Notes: generated from the sequence alone by a model not told the origin. A DNA stretch of 18,115 nt from IOR16 sp963521065 (GCA_963521065.1 CAUQTI010000032.1:1-18115); one strand, 5' to 3'; shown: positions 5,855 to 14,688, counted from the first letter of the stretch. A program made the numbers and translations.

Positions 5855-6532
5855 TTATTTCAACAAAGAATCACTTTCATGTTTTTCCTTCATGATAGAA
5901 ACCGAAGCACTGGCTCCGATCCGATCCGCCCCTGCTTCAATCAACTCCATTGTCTTTTCTAAGGTCCGGATTCCTCCGGATGCCTTCACCTGCATGGTGT
6001 CACCAACTTCCTTTTTCATGAGCGCAACATGGTGTACGCTTGCACCGTCTGCGGAAAATCCGGTTGATGTTTTCACAAAAGCAGCTCCTGCCTCTCGTGC
6101 AAGACGGCATGCAGTGATGACTTCTTTATCACTTAAAAGACAGGTTTCTAAAATCACCTTCACAGTGGCGTTATAGGTACTGGCTGCCACAACTACCTTT
6201 TGAATTTCTTCTTTTACAAAATCTATCTTCCCATCTTTTAATGCGCCGACAGCAATCACCATATCAATCTCTTCGGCCCCCTGCAAGCAAGCCCACTCGG
6301 TCTCAAATATCTTCGGCTCTGTTCCGCAGGCTCCTAAAGGAAATCCTATCACACAAGCAAGCTTTACAGTACTTCCTTTTAAATGCTTTTTTGCCAAAGC
6401 AGCATAGCATGCATTGACACAAATCGCATAAAACGAGTACTGCTTTGCCTCCTCGCAAAGTTTTATTATATCATCCTCTGTCGCATCTGCTTTTAAAACC
6501 GTATGATCGAAATATTCGTTGAAATCCTTCAT
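5855..6532 (-). CDS. deoC: Deoxyribose-phosphate aldolase
   Basis: The 225-residue enzyme cleaves 2-deoxyribose-5-phosphate to glyceraldehyde-3-phosphate and acetaldehyde in the cytoplasm, in deoxynucleoside breakdown. Active-site features are visible: D90 in EIDMVIAVG, the Schiff-base lysine K154 in AFVKTSTGF, and the second lysine K183 in VKASGGIRT. The length is normal for the family. The ATG at 6532 lies eight bases after GGAGG. It is separated from pduL by a strong terminator, and a TATAAT box precedes it, so it is probably its own transcription unit. No other deo genes (phosphorylases, deoR) are in the window. Confidence 0.95.
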   Translation of the reverse strand: MKDFNEYFDHTVLKADATEDDIIKLCEEAKQYSFYAICVNACYAALAKKHLKGSTVKLACVIGFPLGACGTEPKIFETEWACLQGAEEIDMVIAVGALKDGKIDFVKEEIQKVVVAASTYNATVKVILETCLLSDKEVITACRLAREAGAAFVKTSTGFSADGASVHHVALMKKEVGDTMQVKASGGIRTLEKTMELIEAGADRIGASASVSIMKEKHESDSLLK

Positions 6533-6561
6533 CCATGCGTCCTCCCCACCCTATCATTCAA

Positions 6562-6590
6562 ATTATAAATACATTTCTCTTTTTTAAATC
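6562..6590 (-). promoter_or_regulatory. Possible deoC promoter
   Basis: A perfect TATAAT (6562-6567, minus strand) lies about 30 nt before the deoC start, after the upstream terminator. The -35 position 17 nt away (GATTTA) is poor, so the promoter is only tentative. Confidence 0.35.
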
Positions 6591-6597
6591 ATAGAAG

Positions 6598-6652
6598 AAA
6601 AAGAAGCATCACTTTGCATTTTCTCTTGCTATGCGCCGTAATACTTCTTTTT
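6598..6652 (-). terminator. Intrinsic terminator after pduL
   Basis: On the minus strand AAAAAGAAGTATTAC (6652-6638) pairs with GTGATGCTTCTTTTT (6612-6598) over 15 positions with two G-U pairs. A further GCAT/ATGC pairing lies near the tip, and the stem ends in a U-rich stretch continuing CTTC. It separates the long tig-to-pduL block from deoC. Confidence 0.75.
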
Positions 6653-6664
6653 ATCAAACGAACA

Positions 6665-7237
6665 TTATTTTAAAATCTCACCAAAGGAATTATTCCCCAG
6701 TCCAGCTGCATTTCCTTCGTCTGTGTCTAAATGAATTTCACATTCATGCCCATCTCCGGAGCGAACCAGTACTTCGTCAAAAATCAAAGCACGATCTCCT
6801 TCTACCTTAATCTTTATAATGTCCTTGTCCTTTACGCCTGCTTCCTGTGCCTGTGCAGGAGAAAGATGGATGTGACGCAATGCCACGATGACACCGTGAT
6901 CTAACTCAATCTCTCCAGCCGGGCCTACCAGTTTTACTCCAGGTGTGCCTTCCAACTTTCCAGATTCGCGAACCGGTGCGGAAACCCCAATTGTTCTTGC
7001 ATCTGTCATCGCAAGCTCAACCTGTGTTTCCGGGCGAACCGGTCCTAATATACGAATGCCTTTTAATGTATTCTTCGGCCCTACAATATCAACCTTTTCT
7101 TCACAAGCAAACTGCCCCGGCTGCTTTAAGTCCTTCGTCGGATGCAGCTCATGGCCTTTTCCAAACAGCGCCTCAAGATCTGCCTGACATAGATGCAGAT
7201 GCTTATTTGATAACCCAATTGGTGCTTTGTAACTCAT
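6665..7237 (-). CDS. pduL: Phosphate propanoyltransferase / phosphotransacylase PduL
   Basis: The 190-residue protein is a PduL-type phosphotransacylase, which interconverts acyl-CoA and acyl-phosphate (acetyl or propionyl) and is unrelated to the Pta family. Zinc-site motifs are visible in both halves: NKHLHL at 11-16 and RHIHLSPAQA starting at 121, then ECEIHLDTDEGNAAG near the C-terminus. It starts directly with the catalytic domain (MSYKAPIGLSNKH) and lacks the N-terminal encapsulation helix of microcompartment-targeted PduL. No microcompartment genes are nearby, so a free cytoplasmic role in acetyl-phosphate and ATP formation is likely. AAGGAGA eight bases upstream supports the start. 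It lies 73 nt after hpt. Confidence 0.93.
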   Translation of the reverse strand: MSYKAPIGLSNKHLHLCQADLEALFGKGHELHPTKDLKQPGQFACEEKVDIVGPKNTLKGIRILGPVRPETQVELAMTDARTIGVSAPVRESGKLEGTPGVKLVGPAGEIELDHGVIVALRHIHLSPAQAQEAGVKDKDIIKIKVEGDRALIFDEVLVRSGDGHECEIHLDTDEGNAAGLGNNSFGEILK

Positions 7238-7310
7238 TTTTCTACTCTCCTTTTTTTATGTACATAAAATTCTATTATTAAAAGGCTCAAAACTGAGTCT
7301 CATAAACGGT

Positions 7311-7847
7311 TTATTTCTCTATCAGACACGTAATATACGGCAGGTTACGATACTTTTGATTGTAGTCTAGACCATACCCAACAATGAATTGATCTTCGAC
7401 CTCAAAACCGGTATAATCTGCACTGACGTCCGCGGTCCTTCTTGCCGGTTTATCAAGCAGAGTACAAATTTTCAAGCTCTTTGGCCCTCTCCCTAACAGA
7501 TAATCTTTCAAATATTTTAACGTCAATCCGGAATCTACAATGTCTTCTATAATTAATACATTCTTACCCTCAATTGCTGTATCTAAATCCTTCAAAATAC
7601 GCACAACGCCAGAGCTTTTTGTTGAAGCACCATAACTGGAAACAGACATAAAATCAATTTGAACCTCCAAATCAATTTCACGAATTAAGTCTGTCATGAA
7701 CAATACTGCACCCCTTAGTATGCAAACGGCTAAAATAGATTCACCCTTATAATCCTGTGTAATCTGCCTGCCAAGTTCTTCGGTTCTCTTTTTCAATTGT
7801 TCCTTACTGATTAGAGTCTCACCAAATACATATTGTTTTTCTTCCAC
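7311..7847 (-). CDS. hpt: Hypoxanthine(-guanine) phosphoribosyltransferase
   Basis: The 178-residue purine salvage enzyme transfers the phosphoribosyl group of PRPP to hypoxanthine or guanine. The PRPP-binding motif VLIIEDIVDSGLTL is at 97-110, the LRG motif at 44-46, the flexible-loop region SYGASTKSSG at 71-80, and the C-terminal FIVGYGLDYNQKYRNLPYI is typical of bacterial Hpt. The start codon is GTG at 7847, with AAGGAGA seven to eight bases upstream. In many Firmicutes hpt lies between tilS and ftsH. Here it is 25 nt behind a DUF1232 gene at the end of the clp-lon block. Confidence 0.95.
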   Translation of the reverse strand: MEEKQYVFGETLISKEQLKKRTEELGRQITQDYKGESILAVCILRGAVLFMTDLIREIDLEVQIDFMSVSSYGASTKSSGVVRILKDLDTAIEGKNVLIIEDIVDSGLTLKYLKDYLLGRGPKSLKICTLLDKPARRTADVSADYTGFEVEDQFIVGYGLDYNQKYRNLPYITCLIEK

Positions 7848-7872
7848 AATCGTCTCTCCTTATTTTCTGCAA

Positions 7873-8241
7873 TTATTTCTCATTGCAGTCTTCTTTCGCT
7901 TCCTCGCATGTGTCTTTTTCTTCTTCACACACTTCAAAGTTTACATCATTTATTACATTTTTTCCACGGTATTTTTTGGTGGTTGGTTTTACATTATCGT
8001 CCCCTACCCAATATTTATTCAGCTCTTCCCTTAGATGATTTAAGATAAACAGCCACAAAATAAAGTCATCCAAGAACCCTAAAATCGGGATAATCGGGGG
8101 AATTAAATCAATGGGCAGGAGCAAGTATATGACACCCGCCACAATCAGAGCTTTTTTTCTTTTGGGTACAGATTTATCTTTCATCATGCATATAATTGTT
8201 TTAATGCGTTTGACAATAAAACTAAAGCTGAGAAATTGCAT
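7873..8241 (-). CDS. DUF1232 (YkvA-like) membrane protein
   Basis: The 122-residue protein contains a DUF1232 core of two hydrophobic segments around ALIVAGVIYLLLPIDLIPP and ILGFLDDFILWLFILNHL, with the family's DLIPD-like motif. The N-terminus is basic (KDKSVPKRKK). The C-terminal tail is acidic, hydrophilic and has three cysteines (VCEEEKDTCEEAKEDC). The family's role is unknown. The start is three bases after the engB stop, and its ribosome binding site GGAGGG lies within the last codons of engB, so the genes are translationally coupled. Confidence 0.85.
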   Translation of the reverse strand: MQFLSFSFIVKRIKTIICMMKDKSVPKRKKALIVAGVIYLLLPIDLIPPIIPILGFLDDFILWLFILNHLREELNKYWVGDDNVKPTTKKYRGKNVINDVNFEVCEEEKDTCEEAKEDCNEK

Positions 8242-8244
8242 GGT

Positions 8245-8832
8245 TTAGCCCTCCAGCAGCAAATCAAAAACCTCCAAAAGTTCTGCACTCCCGGTCTTCT
8301 TAAGGGAAGAGATTGGGAGTACTAAATCTTCCTGAGATAATTTCAAAGCCTTCCGAATCACAGATATATTCTTGGCTTGCTCGTTTCTTGAAATCTTATC
8401 TGCCTTTGTCGCCACTACAATTCCATCCAGGTCATAATAGCGCAGCCATTCATACATCTGCACATCCTGCACAGACGGCTCATGCCGAATGTCAACAAGT
8501 TGAATTACCTTTAATAAATTCTGACGGTTGGATAAGTAGCGCTCTATCATATCTCCCCATCCCGCAGAAAGAGATTTTGATACTTTCGCATAGCCGTATC
8601 CAGGAAGGTCGACAATGCGAAAGTCATCATTAATTTCATAAAAATTTATCGTTCTCGTTTTTCCCGGGTTCCCACTGACGCGAGCAAAGTTTCTTCGATT
8701 CAGCAGCATATTAATAAGTGAAGACTTCCCCACATTGGAACGTCCTGCAAAGGCAATCTCTTTTTTTTCATCCTGTGGATATTGAGCTTCTTTCACTGCC
8801 ACTGCCAATAAGTCTGCTTTTTTTATAATCAT
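8245..8832 (-). CDS. engB: Ribosome biogenesis GTP-binding protein EngB (YihA/YsxC)
   Basis: The 195-residue small GTPase helps large ribosomal subunit assembly. The G motifs are intact: G1 GRSNVGKS at 30-37, G2 threonines around PGKTRT at 56-61, G3 DLPG at 75-78 and G4 TKAD at 142-145, with PISS near 173 as the likely G5. The ATG at 8832 follows GGAGG by six bases and lies 22 nt after the lon stop. A lon-engB order is widespread in Firmicutes. Confidence 0.96.
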   Translation of the reverse strand: MIIKKADLLAVAVKEAQYPQDEKKEIAFAGRSNVGKSSLINMLLNRRNFARVSGNPGKTRTINFYEINDDFRIVDLPGYGYAKVSKSLSAGWGDMIERYLSNRQNLLKVIQLVDIRHEPSVQDVQMYEWLRYYDLDGIVVATKADKISRNEQAKNISVIRKALKLSQEDLVLPISSLKKTGSAELLEVFDLLLEG

Positions 8833-8854
8833 AACTTTCCTCCGTCAAGCCCAT

Positions 8855-11296
8855 CTATTGTTTTACGAGAGCCTCTTCTAATGCATCCTCTACCGTATCC
8901 AGCAAAACAAACGTCAAGTCTTTGCGTACAATAGATGGAATTTCCTCAATATCTTTTTCATTTCCTCTCGGAAGAAGCACCTTTTTAATCCCTGCACGAT
9001 GCGCAGCCATGACCTTCTCCCTGATTCCGCCCACCGGAAGCACTTTCCCTCTGAGCGTGATTTCTCCGGTCATCGAAACCTCTTTGCAAATCGGCGTATT
9101 GGTTAATGCTGAAATAACAGAGGTGCACATAGTCACTCCTGCAGAAGGACCGTCTTTCGGCGTTGCTCCCTCCGGAATATGGATGTGCAAATCTTTCTCT
9201 TTATAAAAATCTTCCTGAATACTAAACTGTTTGCAATGGGATCGAATGTAGCTAATGCCTGCTTTTGCAGACTCTTGCATGACCTCTCCAAGTTGGCCTG
9301 TCAGGACAAGTTTACCAGTTCCCGGTACCACTGTGGTTTCGATAAACAGGGTATCCCCACCTACAATGGTCCATGCCATTCCGGTGGCTACGCCAATCTC
9401 GTCATTGTCTTTAATTCTGTCATAATGGTATCTTTTTTTCCCCAAGTAATTTTCTATGTTTCTTGGTGTCACTCTTTTTTTCTTATCTTTTCCTTCTACG
9501 ACCTGACGAGCGGCTTTTCTGCACAGGTTCGCCAACTCACGTTCCAAATTTCTAACTCCCGATTCTCTGGTGTAATCATTAATCAGAGAGCGTATTCCTT
9601 CTTCAGAAACGGAAATATCCTTTTCCTTTAGTCCATGTTCCTTTTTCTGCTTCGGCAATAGATATTTCTGTGCAATCCTAACTTTTTCTTCTTCTGTATA
9701 TCCGGAAACCGAGATCACTTCCATACGGTCAAGCAATGGACGCGGTATCGTTTCTATAGAATTTGCAGTGGTAATAAACATAACTTTTGACAAATCAAAC
9801 GGCAGCTCAAGATAATGGTCCATAAATTCTTTATTCTGCTCCGGATCTAACACTTCCAAAAGGGCTGATGCCGGATCTCCGCGGAAATCAGATCCAATCT
9901 TGTCCACTTCATCGAAAAGAAAAATCGGGTTACTGCTTCCCGCATCTTTCATCGCAGAAAGAATTCGTCCCGGTATCGCTCCGATGTAGGTTCTTCGATG
10001 GCCGCGAATCTCCGCTTCATCGCGAACGCCGCCAAGTGACATTCGTACAAAATTACGGTTTACCGCACGAGCAATAGACCTTGCAATGGAAGTCTTTCCT
10101 ACTCCCGGAGGACCAACCAAGCATAAAATAGGCCCCTTGATACTACCTGCAAGCTTCATAACCGCGAGATATTCCAAAACGCGTTCTTTTACCTTATCCA
10201 ATCCATAGTGATCTTGATCTAAAATTTTCTTTGCTTCTTTCAGGTCGATATTGTCCTTCGTCACCTTATTCCATGGCAACGCCAATACCCATTCAATATA
10301 CGTGCGGATGACTCCGCCCTCCGCAGAAGACGGCTGTATTTTATTTAATCGCTTTATTTCTTTTTCAATTTTTTCATGCTGCTTTGCAGGCAATTTCAGT
10401 TTTTTCAACTGTTTCAGCCATCTTTGGATTTCATCCTCGATCTCTTCGTCTTGTCCTAATTCTTCTTGAATCACACGAATCTGTTCTCGCAGATAGTACT
10501 CTTTCTGCGTCTTATTCATCTGATTTTTTACTTTGCTGCTAATATCGTTCTCAATATGCAGAATCTCAATCTCGCGGCTCAGCATTGCCCCTAAAATTTC
10601 CAATCTTTCTTCCACATCAAATGCATCCAGTATCGCTTGCTTTTCTTCTGTTTTTACATCTAAATTTGATGTAATAATATCCGCAAGACGCCCCGGTTGA
10701 TCTTCAGAAGCAACCGAAGATAGAATATCAACGCCTCCTTTTGGTGTAAAGCTGAGATATTCCTCAAATTCACTCAATACCGTACGCATCAATGCAACGA
10801 TACGGGGAGTCAATACTTCATAACGCTCTTCGTAAATTTTATGAACCTCACACTTAAAATAAGGAACCTCTTTCAGCAAGCTGCTCATTTCTCCGCGGCA
10901 TACACCTTCAACCAAAACCCGGATATTGTCTCCCGGAAGTTTTAGCATTTGCTTGATTTTCGCCACAGTTCCCACATGATAGAAATCCTTTTTTGTCGGC
11001 AGGTCGGTTTCCGCGTCTTTTTGTGCCGTCAAAAATATCATCTGATTGACCAGCATAGCCTTTTCCAATGCCGCAATTGATTTTTCTCTGCCAATATCAA
11101 AGTGAAGCACCATATTAGGAAATACAGTCAATCCTCGCAACGGAATCAATGGCATAATATGAGAATCATGTTCCTCGTTTGCGTTATCTATTTCATCTTG
11201 TTTTTCACTGTCAATATTAATATCTGAATCTATATTCGCATTCATTTCAACAGGTTCTTGCTCTTCTAAGGCAGCTTTTTTCTTTTTCTCTACCAT
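8855..11296 (-). CDS. lon: ATP-dependent Lon protease (LonA)
   Basis: The 813-residue LonA degrades misfolded and selected regulatory proteins in the cytoplasm as a homohexamer. The substrate-binding N domain starts near IMPLIPLRGLTVFP (47-60). The AAA+ module has Walker A GPPGVGKT at 395-402 and Walker B IFLFDEVD at 458-465. The serine-lysine protease dyad is S718 (in KDGPSAG) and K761 (in GGIREKV). Before the N domain is a 46-residue Lys-rich then acidic, Asn/Asp-rich extension not usual in LonA; the AAGGAGGG seven bases upstream of the ATG supports this start. It lies 64 nt after clpX, with a hairpin in the gap. Confidence 0.97.
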   Translation of the reverse strand: MVEKKKKAALEEQEPVEMNANIDSDINIDSEKQDEIDNANEEHDSHIMPLIPLRGLTVFPNMVLHFDIGREKSIAALEKAMLVNQMIFLTAQKDAETDLPTKKDFYHVGTVAKIKQMLKLPGDNIRVLVEGVCRGEMSSLLKEVPYFKCEVHKIYEERYEVLTPRIVALMRTVLSEFEEYLSFTPKGGVDILSSVASEDQPGRLADIITSNLDVKTEEKQAILDAFDVEERLEILGAMLSREIEILHIENDISSKVKNQMNKTQKEYYLREQIRVIQEELGQDEEIEDEIQRWLKQLKKLKLPAKQHEKIEKEIKRLNKIQPSSAEGGVIRTYIEWVLALPWNKVTKDNIDLKEAKKILDQDHYGLDKVKERVLEYLAVMKLAGSIKGPILCLVGPPGVGKTSIARSIARAVNRNFVRMSLGGVRDEAEIRGHRRTYIGAIPGRILSAMKDAGSSNPIFLFDEVDKIGSDFRGDPASALLEVLDPEQNKEFMDHYLELPFDLSKVMFITTANSIETIPRPLLDRMEVISVSGYTEEEKVRIAQKYLLPKQKKEHGLKEKDISVSEEGIRSLINDYTRESGVRNLERELANLCRKAARQVVEGKDKKKRVTPRNIENYLGKKRYHYDRIKDNDEIGVATGMAWTIVGGDTLFIETTVVPGTGKLVLTGQLGEVMQESAKAGISYIRSHCKQFSIQEDFYKEKDLHIHIPEGATPKDGPSAGVTMCTSVISALTNTPICKEVSMTGEITLRGKVLPVGGIREKVMAAHRAGIKKVLLPRGNEKDIEEIPSIVRKDLTFVLLDTVEDALEEALVKQ

Positions 11297-11327
11297 AACA
11301 TCTCCCTCCTTCTAAAAAATAGATGCG

Positions 11328-11361
11328 CAAAGCAACAAAACAGGCGGCAGGGCCGTCTGTT
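11328..11361 (-). terminator. Possible attenuator between clpX and lon
   Basis: On the minus strand a 23-nt hairpin (11361-11339) pairs AACAG with CTGTT and CGGC with GCCG around a CCT loop, with one A-C mismatch. It is followed by TTTTGTTGCTTT. It begins at the clpX stop codon. No good promoter is visible in the remaining 42 nt before lon, so it may be a partial terminator that lowers lon relative to clpX. Confidence 0.5.
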
Positions 11362-12653
11362 TATGATGCGGATTCTTCCTTTTCACTGCCTTCAGCACTT
11401 TGAGTTCCCTCTAAAAGCACCAACGCCGGCTCTGTGTTACTATCAATTGTGCTTTTTGTTATAATGCATTTACGTATATCATCCCGCGACGGAATCTCAT
11501 ACATAATATCAGTCATAACCTGTTCTAATATGCTTCGCAGTCCGCGTGCTCCGGTCTTTCGTTCGATTGCTTTTTCTGCAACACGCTTGATTGCATCTTC
11601 TTCAATTTCCAATTCAACATCATCCAGTTCAAAAAGCTTTTTATACTGTTTTAATATTGCATTCTTTGGCTCTTTAATAATTCTTACCAGAGCGTCTGTG
11701 GTAAGCTCCTCTAACGTAACCATAACAGGAAGCCGTCCGATAAACTCTGGAATCAAACCAAATTTCAGCAAATCCTCTGGCTGAACTTTCTGCAAAAGCT
11801 CAGAAGAATCGACTTTCGTCTGCGTTAGCTGTGAATTGAATCCAATCGTCTTTTCACCAATTCTTCTTTGAATAATTTTATCCAATCCATCAAAGGCACC
11901 ACCGCAAATGAACAATACATTTGTCGTATCAAATTGAATGAAGTCTTGGTGTGGATGCTTTCTTCCTCCTTGCGGCGGAACACTCGCAACCGTTCCTTCT
12001 AAAATCTTCAAGAGTGCCTGCTGGACACCTTCCCCACTCACATCACGAGTAATGGAAGGGTTCTCAGATTTTCTCGCAATCTTGTCAATCTCATCTACAT
12101 AGATAATCCCTTTTTGGGCTTTTTCAACATCATAATCCGCAGCCTGTATCAGCTTTAAAAGGATGTTTTCCACATCTTCGCCAACATATCCCGCTTCTGT
12201 AAGTGCCGTAGCATCTGCAATCGCAAATGGCACGTTCAATATCTTTGCCAACGTCTGTGCAAGCAAAGTCTTTCCAGATCCGGTCGGTCCAATCATTACA
12301 ATATTGCTCTTTTGCAACTCAACCTCGTCACTCTTCTGCTTCTTCAAGCTGTTAATCCGTTTGTAATGGTTATACACAGCTACCGCAAGAGTCTTTTTAG
12401 CTCCATCCTGGTCGATTACATAATCCGATAAAATTTTGGCAATCTCTTTGGGTCTTGGCAAAGAACCGCCTTCAAGCTGTCCTTTTCCATGTTCTTCGAC
12501 CGAAGAAAACTCTTCATTTATAATATCCTGGCACAGCTCAATGCATTCATCACAAATGTATACATTGGGCCCCGCTACCAGTCTGCGAACCTGATCTTGA
12601 GGTTTTCCGCAGAACGAGCAGCGAAGCTGCTTGCTTTCATCATACTTGCTCAT
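11361..12653 (-). CDS. clpX: ClpX, ATP-dependent unfoldase of ClpXP
   Basis: With start at the ATG at 12653 the protein has 430 residues. The zinc-binding domain has C12, C15, C34 and C37. The AAA+ module has Walker A GPTGSGKT at 122-129, Walker B IIYVDEID at 183-190, the ClpP-docking IGF loop at 270-272 and the sensor-2 region TGARGLRS at 367-374. It unfolds tagged substrates and feeds them to ClpP. A frame extension of five codons exists, but those codons form the ribosome binding site (GGGGAGG) that directly follows the clpP stop codon, so 12653 is the real start. The acidic C-terminal tail (GSEKEESAS) is variable in the family. Confidence 0.97.
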   Translation of the reverse strand: MSKYDESKQLRCSFCGKPQDQVRRLVAGPNVYICDECIELCQDIINEEFSSVEEHGKGQLEGGSLPRPKEIAKILSDYVIDQDGAKKTLAVAVYNHYKRINSLKKQKSDEVELQKSNIVMIGPTGSGKTLLAQTLAKILNVPFAIADATALTEAGYVGEDVENILLKLIQAADYDVEKAQKGIIYVDEIDKIARKSENPSITRDVSGEGVQQALLKILEGTVASVPPQGGRKHPHQDFIQFDTTNVLFICGGAFDGLDKIIQRRIGEKTIGFNSQLTQTKVDSSELLQKVQPEDLLKFGLIPEFIGRLPVMVTLEELTTDALVRIIKEPKNAILKQYKKLFELDDVELEIEEDAIKRVAEKAIERKTGARGLRSILEQVMTDIMYEIPSRDDIRKCIITKSTIDSNTEPALVLLEGTQSAEGSEKEESAS

Positions 12654-12664
12654 AAATCCTCCCC

Positions 12665-13249
12665 TCATTTCCTAGTGGCAATCACCTTGTCAATAATCCC
12701 ATACTTTAAGGCAGTCTCTGCATCCATGAAGTTATCACGATCTGTATCGCGTTCAATGGTTGCCAAATCCTGACCTGTATTTTGGCTTAGAATGCGATTC
12801 AGCTTTTCTTTTGTTTTAATAATCCATTCAGCATGAATTCTTAAATCTTCTGCCTGCCCTTTCATTCCACCCAAAGGCTGATGAATCATAACCTCAGCAT
12901 TCGGCAGCGCAAATCTTTTCCCCTTTGTCCCTGAGGATAACAGAAATGCCCCCATGCTTGCCGCCATGCCTATACATATCGTTGAAACGTCAGGCTTAAT
13001 GTACTGCATCGTATCATAAATTGCCATCCCTGCGGTAATTGATCCTCCTGGGCTATTAATATAGAAGCTAATATCCTTTTCAGCATCCTCAGACTCTAAA
13101 AACAAAAGCTGAGCGACCACAAGGCTTGCCGTGGTATCATTGACTTCTTCGCCCAGAAATATAATTCTGTCTTTTAATAATCTCGAATAAATATCATAGG
13201 AGCGTTCGCCTCTGCTGCTTTGTTCCACTACCATAGGAATTAAACTCAT
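12665..13249 (-). CDS. clpP: ClpP, ATP-dependent Clp protease proteolytic subunit
   Basis: The 194-residue serine peptidase assembles as a double heptameric barrel and degrades substrates delivered by ClpX or ClpC. The catalytic triad is S98 (GMAASMG), H123 (MIHQPLGG) and D172 (DTDRDN). The N-terminal propeptide is short and the length is normal. A GAGAGGGG lies nine bases before the ATG at 13249, 37 nt after tig. The stop codon is immediately followed by the clpX ribosome binding site. Confidence 0.98.
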   Translation of the reverse strand: MSLIPMVVEQSSRGERSYDIYSRLLKDRIIFLGEEVNDTTASLVVAQLLFLESEDAEKDISFYINSPGGSITAGMAIYDTMQYIKPDVSTICIGMAASMGAFLLSSGTKGKRFALPNAEVMIHQPLGGMKGQAEDLRIHAEWIIKTKEKLNRILSQNTGQDLATIERDTDRDNFMDAETALKYGIIDKVIATRK

Positions 13250-13286
13250 GTTTTTTTACCCCTCTCTTTTTGGTATATATTATTTA

Positions 13287-14576
13287 TTACTCAATTATCG
13301 CATTTTCAAACATAAATTGAATGGCTTTTCTCATTTTTATATCCTGACGCAGGTATCCCATGTTTTCTACATGCATCATCTCCTGCAGCTTAGCAAGCTC
13401 CATTTTGTACATATCTGCCATTGCCTGCAGCTCTTCTTCCATCTCTTCTTTTGAAACTTCGATTTTTTCTGCATCCGCAACCGCTTCCACTACAAGACGG
13501 CTCTTCACTTTTTTCTGTGCATCTGCACGCAGGTCTTCTCTCAAATCTTTTAATTCTTTATTTAAATACTGGCAATACATCTGCAGATTCAGTCCCTGCT
13601 GTGCCAACTGCTGCTCAAATTCACGAAGCATCTCTTCTAACTGGTCTTCCACCATGCTGTCTGGAATGTCGATTTCGTTTGCAGCATATACTTTTTCCAT
13701 CACTGCGTTCTTTGTCTCATATTCCACTGCTTCTTTTGCAGTTTTTTCCAGCTTTTCTTCCAAATCCTTTTTCAATTCGTCCAACGTGTCAAATTCACTT
13801 ACGTCTTTTGCAAATTCGTCATCGAGAACCGGCAGTTCCTGTTCCTTGATTTCATGAACCTTGCACTTGAAAACTGCTTCTTTTCCAGCCAAATTTTCTG
13901 CATGATACTCTTCTGGGAAGGTCACCTTTACGTCTTTTTCTTCTCCTACCTTTGCCCCAATCAACTGTTCCTCAAATCCAGGAATAAAGGTATTGGAACC
14001 TAAAGTCAACGGCTGTCTTTCTGCGGTGCCGCCCTCAAACTGTTCTTCACCTACAAAGCCAGAGTAATCGATTAATACGGTATCGCCGTCTTTTGCTTCT
14101 CTGTCGACAATTACCATTCTTGCATTTCTCTTTTGCAAAGCTTCTAATTCTTTATTTACATCGTCCTCAGTAACAGGATGTTCAATCTTCTCTACTTTTA
14201 CACCCTTATAATCTTTAATTTCAAATTCAGGCATGCAGGTTACTGTGATGGTAACGGTGAAGTCCTTGCCCTTCTCAATCTTTTCCTCTCCAAAATCAGC
14301 AGACGGACGGTCCACAGGGTTTAAAGACAACTCTTCCAATGCCTGCGGGTAGCCTGCGGAAAACATTTCATTGATTGCATCTTCAAAGAAAACATCTTCT
14401 CCAAATTTTGCTTCAATCAACTTTCTTGGTGCTTTCCCTTTACGGAAACCATCTACTGCAAATTTGCCTTTGTTCTTTTGATACACTTCTCCCAGTGCCT
14501 TTTCGAAATCATCTGCAGAAAAGGTCATAGTAAACTTTGCATCATTTCTTTCTTTTCCTAATAAAATTGCTTTCAT
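13287..14576 (-). CDS. tig: Trigger factor, ribosome-associated chaperone and peptidyl-prolyl isomerase
   Basis: The 429-residue protein starts at the ATG at 14576, supported by GGAGG six bases upstream; the frame runs 20 codons further but without a ribosome binding site. The ribosome-binding domain carries the signature GFRKGKAPRK at 43-52, which contacts ribosomal protein L23. The FKBP-like isomerase domain spans about 155-245 (DGDTVLIDYSGFVG, FIPGFEEQLIGAKVGEEK). The long helical C-terminal chaperone domain ends near FENAIIE. It is the first gene of the tig-clpP-clpX-lon block. Confidence 0.97.
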   Translation of the reverse strand: MKAILLGKERNDAKFTMTFSADDFEKALGEVYQKNKGKFAVDGFRKGKAPRKLIEAKFGEDVFFEDAINEMFSAGYPQALEELSLNPVDRPSADFGEEKIEKGKDFTVTITVTCMPEFEIKDYKGVKVEKIEHPVTEDDVNKELEALQKRNARMVIVDREAKDGDTVLIDYSGFVGEEQFEGGTAERQPLTLGSNTFIPGFEEQLIGAKVGEEKDVKVTFPEEYHAENLAGKEAVFKCKVHEIKEQELPVLDDEFAKDVSEFDTLDELKKDLEEKLEKTAKEAVEYETKNAVMEKVYAANEIDIPDSMVEDQLEEMLREFEQQLAQQGLNLQMYCQYLNKELKDLREDLRADAQKKVKSRLVVEAVADAEKIEVSKEEMEEELQAMADMYKMELAKLQEMMHVENMGYLRQDIKMRKAIQFMFENAIIE

Positions 14577-14660
14577 CTTTGTCCTCCATCTCAACGAACA
14601 AGGCAAATAAATCTGCGATTTTTTACATGCTGTCAATTTGCCTGGCTTTATTTTATTTTT

Positions 14661-14681
14661 TCATATGCAGCATGCATATGA
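14661..14681. promoter_or_regulatory. Interrupted palindrome in the tig leader (A)
   Basis: TCATATGC (14661-14668) and GCATATGA (14674-14681) are perfect inverted 8-mers separated by AGCAT. It lies in the untranslated leader of tig, about 85 nt before the start codon. It could be an operator for a dimeric regulator or an RNA hairpin. It is not a CIRCE or CtsR sequence. Confidence 0.5.
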
Positions 14682-14688
14682 TACTTAA

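Noticed and set aside
7238..7310. A hairpin with a short T-run between hpt and pduL
   Set aside because: The stem is only about six pairs with a mismatch, too weak to call a terminator.
13360..13857. Long plus-strand open frames opposite tig
   Set aside because: They are Ser/Ala-rich antisense shadows of a Glu/Lys-rich helical gene.
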